DNA of 9,578 nucleotides from Candidatus Altarchaeales archaeon (GTDB taxonomy: Archaea; Altiarchaeota; Altiarchaeia; IMC4; QMZM01): contig QMZM01000036.1 in assembly GCA_003663175.1 (NCBI GenBank), forward strand, positions 1 to 9,578, written 5' to 3'. Shown here one piece after another: positions 6,260-9,578 of this stretch (the first letter of the stretch is position 1; each line of letters starts with the position of its first letter). The notes below the pieces were generated by a model. It was not told the origin of the DNA, ran no database searches, and saw only the letters and a list, made by a program, of their open reading frames with translations. The translations under genes and the position numbers were made by a program.

Positions 6260-7266
6260 TTTTTGCAGAATTCTATAAATTCATTTAATTTCTTATATGC
6301 GTTTCCACTTTCAAGAGTATCTCTTGCTATCTCTAATCCATGTTCCAAGTCGTCCGCAATTCCACCAACAACAATACCGCCAGCAGAATTTATCAATGTA
6401 ATGTTGGTTTTTGCATCATCTCCCTCGCAAGATAAAATTCTCCTCAGGATTGATGCGTTTTCCCTCGCATCTCCCCCCCTCAGTTCTCTTACAGATCTTC
6501 TCTTCATACCAAAATCCTCTGGCTTTATGAAATATGTCCTTATCTCATCATCCCTCAACTCAGAAATCTTCGTCTTTCCACATATCGAGATTTCATCCAT
6601 TCCCGGCTCTCCGTGAACCACCATCGCCCTCCTCAAACCCAAAATTTTAAAGACTTTCGCCAATTTTTCTGTCAATTCGGCACTAAAGACACCCATTAAT
6701 TGCGATTCAGCAAATGCCGGATTTGTTAATGGTCCAAGAATGTTGAACACGGTTCTAAAACCCAATTTCCTTCTAACTGGCATCACATACTTCATTGCCG
6801 AATGATGTAATGGAGCAAACATGAATCCAATTCCAATCCTTTCTATGCATTCTTGAATCTTCTCAAATTCCAAATTTAAATTTATTCCCAATTCCTCAAG
6901 GACATCTGCAGAACCACAATTTGAAGTAATTGATCTATTGCCGTGTTTTGCAACACAAATCCCAGAGCCAGCAACTATAAACATCGATGTTGTTGAGATA
7001 TTGAATGTGCCAAGATCATCGCCACCGGTCCCACACACATCAACCAATGATTTTACTCTTGGCTTTATTTTTATGCAAAACTCTCTCATCGCCCTTGCAA
7101 ATCCGGCTATCTCTTCTGGGGTTTCCCCCTTCATTCTCATAGCCGTGAGAAATGCGGAGATCTCCACCTGACTTAAATTTCCAGACATTATGGCTCTCAT
7201 CACTCTGAAGGATTCCTCTTCACTCAAATCCTTTCCATTTATAACCCTCTCCAGAACATCTCTCAT
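6256..7266 (-). CDS. trpD: anthranilate phosphoribosyltransferase
   Basis: A 336-residue enzyme that attaches phosphoribosyl pyrophosphate to anthranilate. The helical N-domain (GKDLSEEES, AFLTAMRMKGETPEEI) precedes the PRPP-binding CGTGGD at 78-83. KHGNRSITSNCGSADVLEELG (107-127) and the HHSAMKYVMPVRRKLGFRT region (154-172) contact anthranilate and PRPP, and NILGPLTNP (175-183) is the family signature. The start is placed at ATG 7266 because GAGGTG sits six bases upstream. The longer in-frame start, GTG 7275, lies within that ribosome binding site and would only add three residues. The gene begins 2 bases after the trpG stop and overlaps trpC by 4 bases. Confidence 0.96.
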   Translation of the reverse strand: MRDVLERVINGKDLSEEESFRVMRAIMSGNLSQVEISAFLTAMRMKGETPEEIAGFARAMREFCIKIKPRVKSLVDVCGTGGDDLGTFNISTTSMFIVAGSGICVAKHGNRSITSNCGSADVLEELGINLNLEFEKIQECIERIGIGFMFAPLHHSAMKYVMPVRRKLGFRTVFNILGPLTNPAFAESQLMGVFSAELTEKLAKVFKILGLRRAMVVHGEPGMDEISICGKTKISELRDDEIRTYFIKPEDFGMKRRSVRELRGGDARENASILRRILSCEGDDAKTNITLINSAGGIVVGGIADDLEHGLEIARDTLESGNAYKKLNEFIEFCKK

Positions 7267-7268
7267 CC

Positions 7269-7847
7269 TCAACACCTCAAGAAATTTTCTATTATCTTAA
7301 TTCCATTCTTTGTTAGAATTGATTCTGGATGAAATTGAAGTCCATAAACTGGGAAATCTCTATGCCTTATACCCATTATTTCATTGTCATCCATGCTGAC
7401 TGCAATAATTTTAAGAGACCTCGGGAAATCCTCACCATCGACAACTAAGGAATGATATCTTGTCCCAATGATGGGATTCTCCAATCCATTAAAGATTTCA
7501 TCATCATTATGCTCAATGAGAGAGGTTTTTCCATGCATTAAAATTTTTGCATTTCTTATCTTAGCTCCAAAAACATACCCTATACACTGATGTCCCAAGC
7601 AAATTCCAAGAATTGGTATTCGTTTATAAAATTTTTCAATGATCTCGTTTGAAATTCCGGCATCTTCCGGTCTCTTTGGTCCGGGAGAGATGATGATGTG
7701 GGTTATGGAATTCTCTTCTATTATTTCATTAATCGCGGAAAGATCTTCATTATTTTTAACAACGATCGGACTTTTCCCAAGGATTCCCACATACTGCACC
7801 AGGTTGTAGACGAACGAATCTATGTTATCAATTACTAAGACACTCAT
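7269..7847 (-). CDS. trpG: anthranilate synthase glutamine amidotransferase component
   Basis: A 192-residue class I glutaminase that releases ammonia from glutamine for TrpE. The N-terminus reads VLVIDNIDSFVYNLVQY (3-19). The nucleophile is Cys83 in GICLGHQ, and the remaining triad residues are His173 and Glu175 in FHPES. SPGP at 54-57 forms the oxyanion turn. It is a stand-alone protein, not fused to TrpD. The ATG overlaps the trpE stop as ATGA, with a full-strength GGAGGTG upstream, so equal synthesis with TrpE is likely. It could also serve a PabB partner elsewhere in the genome; nothing here tests that. Confidence 0.96.
   Translation of the reverse strand: MSVLVIDNIDSFVYNLVQYVGILGKSPIVVKNNEDLSAINEIIEENSITHIIISPGPKRPEDAGISNEIIEKFYKRIPILGICLGHQCIGYVFGAKIRNAKILMHGKTSLIEHNDDEIFNGLENPIIGTRYHSLVVDGEDFPRSLKIIAVSMDDNEIMGIRHRDFPVYGLQFHPESILTKNGIKIIENFLRC
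7273..7278 (-). promoter_or_regulatory. ribosome binding site deciding the trpD start
   Basis: GAGGTG on the minus strand, six bases before ATG 7266 and inside the last codons of trpG. Its GTG would otherwise be read as an alternative trpD start. Confidence 0.7.
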
Positions 7848-9256
7848 TCTGCCACCTCCAAAGCCTTTAACATTGCTCTCCCCTTGTTCATTGTTTCTTC
7901 ATATTCCCTCTCTGGCTTAGAATCAGAAACTATTCCCGCCCCAACCTGGATATGAGCCATTTTCTTCTCAAAATCGATGGTTCTTATTGTGATTGCGGTA
8001 TCGATATTTCTCGTGAACGAGAAGTATCCAACACAGCCAGCATATATGCCCCTCCTTGTGGGCTCTAATTCATCGATGATCTCCATCGCCCTAACTTTTG
8101 GTGCTCCGGAGACAGTTCCAGCGGGAAATGTCGCTTCTAATGCGGAGAATTCATCACTACCATTTTTTAATTTTCCTGTTATCTCTGAAACAATGTGTTG
8201 AACATGTGAAAATTTTTCTATCTTCATAAATCTTCTCACTCTTACAGACCCAAATTCTGAGACCTTTCCGAGGTCATTCCTTCCGAGGTCAACGAGCATT
8301 ACATGCTCTGCCCTTTCCTTTTCATCATTAATTAATTCCTCTTCCAATCTTTTATCCTCTTCATCATTATTGCCTCGAGGTCTCGTCCCGGCAATTGGAT
8401 AGGTCTCAATAATCCCGTTCTCAACCCTGAGGAGCATCTCCGGGCTCGAGCCGACTATTTTTCTTTTTCCGAGGTCAAGGAAATACATATACGGTGATGG
8501 ATTTATCTCTTTTAATCTCCTATAAACGAGGAATTCATCTCCCTGGAAATCGGTATCGAGCCTTTGAGAAAGAACAACCTGGAAGATATCCCCGGAATAG
8601 ATGTAATCCTTTGCTACCCTGACACACCTCTGAAATTCATTTCTCGTTAGATTTGATGAGAAATCTATACAATTTCTGCCACACACGCTAAAATTTGAAT
8701 TGGAGTTAGATATCCGCTCTGAGATCTCGTATAACTCATTAAGAACCGCCTCCCCGTCGACCTCGTCATCACTATCGCAAAATTCATGCGATACCAGATA
8801 TGTCCTACCATACTTGTGATCAAAGATGACATTGTTCTTACATAGAACAAACTCGCAATCTGGGTGCTTAAGATCGTCTCTTGCTCCCCCATTGAGGTCA
8901 ATATAATAACGAATCAAATCATAGGAAAAATATCCAACAAATCCACCAAAAAATCTTGCTATTGACTTCGAGTTCAGTTTGAATTGAAGTATTAGGTTTC
9001 TCATAATCTCCAAGGGATTATTGCCTTCTATCTTCAGATCTCTCAATCCCGGGTCATTAATTCTAACATCAATATCGGAATCCTTCACGGTCAACTTCAA
9101 TACAGGATTGAAACCAATAAATGAATATCTTGCTATTTTTTCGCCACCGTCGGATGATTCTAAGAGGTAGGTATCCTCACCCCTTACTGCGTTATAGACA
9201 TCCTCTGGATTCCTTTCTTCGATTTCAATATAAACAGGATATACTATTTTCTTCAT
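7844..9256 (-). CDS. trpE: anthranilate synthase component I
   Basis: A 470-residue chorismate-utilising enzyme that, with TrpG, makes anthranilate and commits chorismate to tryptophan. LLES at 31-34, followed by RYSFIG (43-48), and the NPSPYMYFL segment at 252-260 form the allosteric tryptophan site, so feedback inhibition is likely. Catalytic-domain motifs are PIAGTRPRG (287-295), DLGRNDLGKV (322-331), FPAGTVSGAPKVRAMEII (377-394) and GAGIVSDSKPEREYEE (439-454). The preferred start is ATG 9256 (MKKIVYP). An in-frame ATG at 9301 would add 15 residues, but they would be encoded by the TATA-containing palindrome and do not resemble family N-termini. No ribosome binding site precedes either ATG, in keeping with a leaderless message. 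Confidence 0.96.
   Translation of the reverse strand: MKKIVYPVYIEIEERNPEDVYNAVRGEDTYLLESSDGGEKIARYSFIGFNPVLKLTVKDSDIDVRINDPGLRDLKIEGNNPLEIMRNLILQFKLNSKSIARFFGGFVGYFSYDLIRYYIDLNGGARDDLKHPDCEFVLCKNNVIFDHKYGRTYLVSHEFCDSDDEVDGEAVLNELYEISERISNSNSNFSVCGRNCIDFSSNLTRNEFQRCVRVAKDYIYSGDIFQVVLSQRLDTDFQGDEFLVYRRLKEINPSPYMYFLDLGKRKIVGSSPEMLLRVENGIIETYPIAGTRPRGNNDEEDKRLEEELINDEKERAEHVMLVDLGRNDLGKVSEFGSVRVRRFMKIEKFSHVQHIVSEITGKLKNGSDEFSALEATFPAGTVSGAPKVRAMEIIDELEPTRRGIYAGCVGYFSFTRNIDTAITIRTIDFEKKMAHIQVGAGIVSDSKPEREYEETMNKGRAMLKALEVAE
7853..7859 (-). promoter_or_regulatory. strong ribosome binding site of trpG
   Basis: GGAGGTG on the minus strand inside the last codons of trpE, five bases before the trpG ATG at 7847. 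It is the best match to the 16S anti-Shine-Dalgarno sequence in the window. Several other junctions of this operon show little or no such site. Confidence 0.75.
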
Positions 9257-9260
9257 GTAA

Positions 9261-9284
9261 TTTATATACAATTTTGTATATAAA
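9261..9284 (-). promoter_or_regulatory. 24-bp palindrome with TATA box at the trpE promoter
   Basis: Arms TTTATATACAA (9261-9271) and TTGTATATAAA (9274-9284) are perfect inverted repeats around two bases. Each arm contains TTTATATA in opposite orientation. The box on the minus strand at 9277-9284 is centred about 24-25 bases before ATG 9256, the spacing expected if transcription begins at the start codon (leaderless). A dyad overlapping the TATA box is the classic place for an archaeal repressor dimer to block TBP. The regulator is unknown; symmetry and position are seen, function is inferred. Confidence 0.6.
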
Positions 9285-9339
9285 AATTCATTTATGCCCA
9301 TATTAGTTCGTTTTATGCAGAGTTCGTCCCCTTGGATTA

Positions 9340-9349
9340 ATTTATAAAT
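9340..9349. promoter_or_regulatory. second TATA-like palindrome in the divergent intergenic region
   Basis: ATTTATAAAT is self-complementary and could act as a TATA box in either direction. Towards trpE it would start transcription near 9318 and give a leader of about 60 bases carrying the downstream dyad as an RNA stem. Towards the plus-strand gene it would give a leader of about 100 bases. The rest of the gap (9302-9478) shows only tiny frames, a GGAGGA at 9355-9360 followed by a five-codon frame, and no RNA gene that I recognise. Confidence 0.3.
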
Positions 9350-9451
9350 AAATCGGAGGAAGATAGGCTGGTAATGATGGCAGAAAGATAAAGAGATTGT
9401 ATGGTTGCTCTAAACGAAAGAACGGAATGAATTTTATTAATGAAAAATTTC

Positions 9452-9461
9452 AATTATATAT
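9452..9461 (+). promoter_or_regulatory. probable TATA box of the divergent plus-strand gene
   Basis: AATTATATAT lies about 22 bases before the ATG at 9479, a distance that would start transcription at or within a few bases of the start codon. No ribosome binding site is visible between them, which fits a leaderless message. Confidence 0.45.
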
Positions 9462-9478
9462 CATCACAAGTAAACAAG

Positions 9479-9578
9479 ATGAATAAAAAGGCAGTTATAG
9501 CGATAATACTTACACTAATTTCAATTTCAGCAATTCAGAATACATGTGGAACTATAATATCAATAACCCTGAACTATC
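9479..9578 (+). CDS. hypothetical secreted or membrane-anchored protein, N-terminal part (cut by window edge)
   Basis: Thirty-three codons remain before the right edge. The N-terminus is M-N-K-K followed by a hydrophobic stretch AVIAIILTLISISAI (residues 5-19), then QNTCG and a beta-prone ISITLNY. The basic head plus hydrophobic core looks like a signal peptide or a single membrane anchor. There is no convincing lipobox around Cys23. The frame is open to the edge, has a TATA box at a leaderless distance, and diverges from trpE. No family can be recognised from so short a piece, and a role in tryptophan metabolism should not be assumed from position. Confidence 0.55.
   Translation, partial: MNKKAVIAIILTLISISAIQNTCGTIISITLNY

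Noticed and set aside
8665..8901. Minus-strand 78-codon frame inside trpE
   Set aside because: It overlaps the trpE coding frame in a different phase, in a poorly conserved linker of TrpE, with no start signal or motif.
9374..9430. Short frames (5 and 9 codons) after GGAGGA in the divergent gap, considered as leader peptides, and an ATGATGG considered as a C-box of a C/D RNA
   Set aside because: They point away from trpE, contain no tryptophan codons, and no matching D box or guide arrangement is visible.

Overview
The window is most of an archaeal tryptophan-biosynthesis locus. The archaeal assignment rests on TATA-box promoters with probable leaderless starts, a prenyltransferase of the archaeal lipid pathway, a second TrpB of the TrpB2 class, an archaeal-type ATP-NAD kinase, and GGTGA/GAGGTG ribosome binding sites. 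The DNA is AT-rich, and Arg is mostly AGA/AGG and Ile often ATA, which fits a euryarchaeal lineage, possibly thermophilic. I cannot name the genus.

Layout: almost everything is on the minus strand, so the transcription order runs from high to low coordinates. A complete seven-gene trp operon occupies 9256 to 2799 in the order trpE-trpG-trpD-trpC-trpF-trpB-trpA. It encodes every step from chorismate to tryptophan. After a 70-base gap with its own TATA box comes trpB2 (2728-1370). It is followed closely by a geranylgeranyl-diphosphate-type synthase (1362-319) and the 5' part of an ATP-NAD kinase family gene (322 to the window edge). At the right edge a divergent plus-strand gene begins at 9479 with a hydrophobic N-terminus and is cut by the window.

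Within the trp operon neighbouring genes overlap by 4 to 8 bases or are 2 bases apart, as expected for translational coupling. The exception is trpF-trpB, which has a 101-base gap. This gap holds a second copy of the 5' end of trpB (46 bases identical, 51 of 53 including flanks) plus about 55 bases made of two perfect-stem hairpins. The simplest reading is that trpB once started inside the end of trpF, and that an insertion-with-duplication pushed the working trpB start 124 bases downstream. It left behind a chimeric 39-codon reading frame that ends just before the current trpB ribosome binding site. This is the most unusual structure in the window.

Regulation visible in sequence: a 24-bp near-perfect palindrome that contains TATA boxes sits directly upstream of the preferred trpE start. 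A 17/18-base tandem repeat overlaps the probable trpB2 promoter. TrpE keeps the LLES element of feedback inhibition by tryptophan. No trp repressor gene is present here. Start codons were revised for trpE (9256), trpD (7266) and trpB2 (2728) from promoter, ribosome-binding-site and family evidence.
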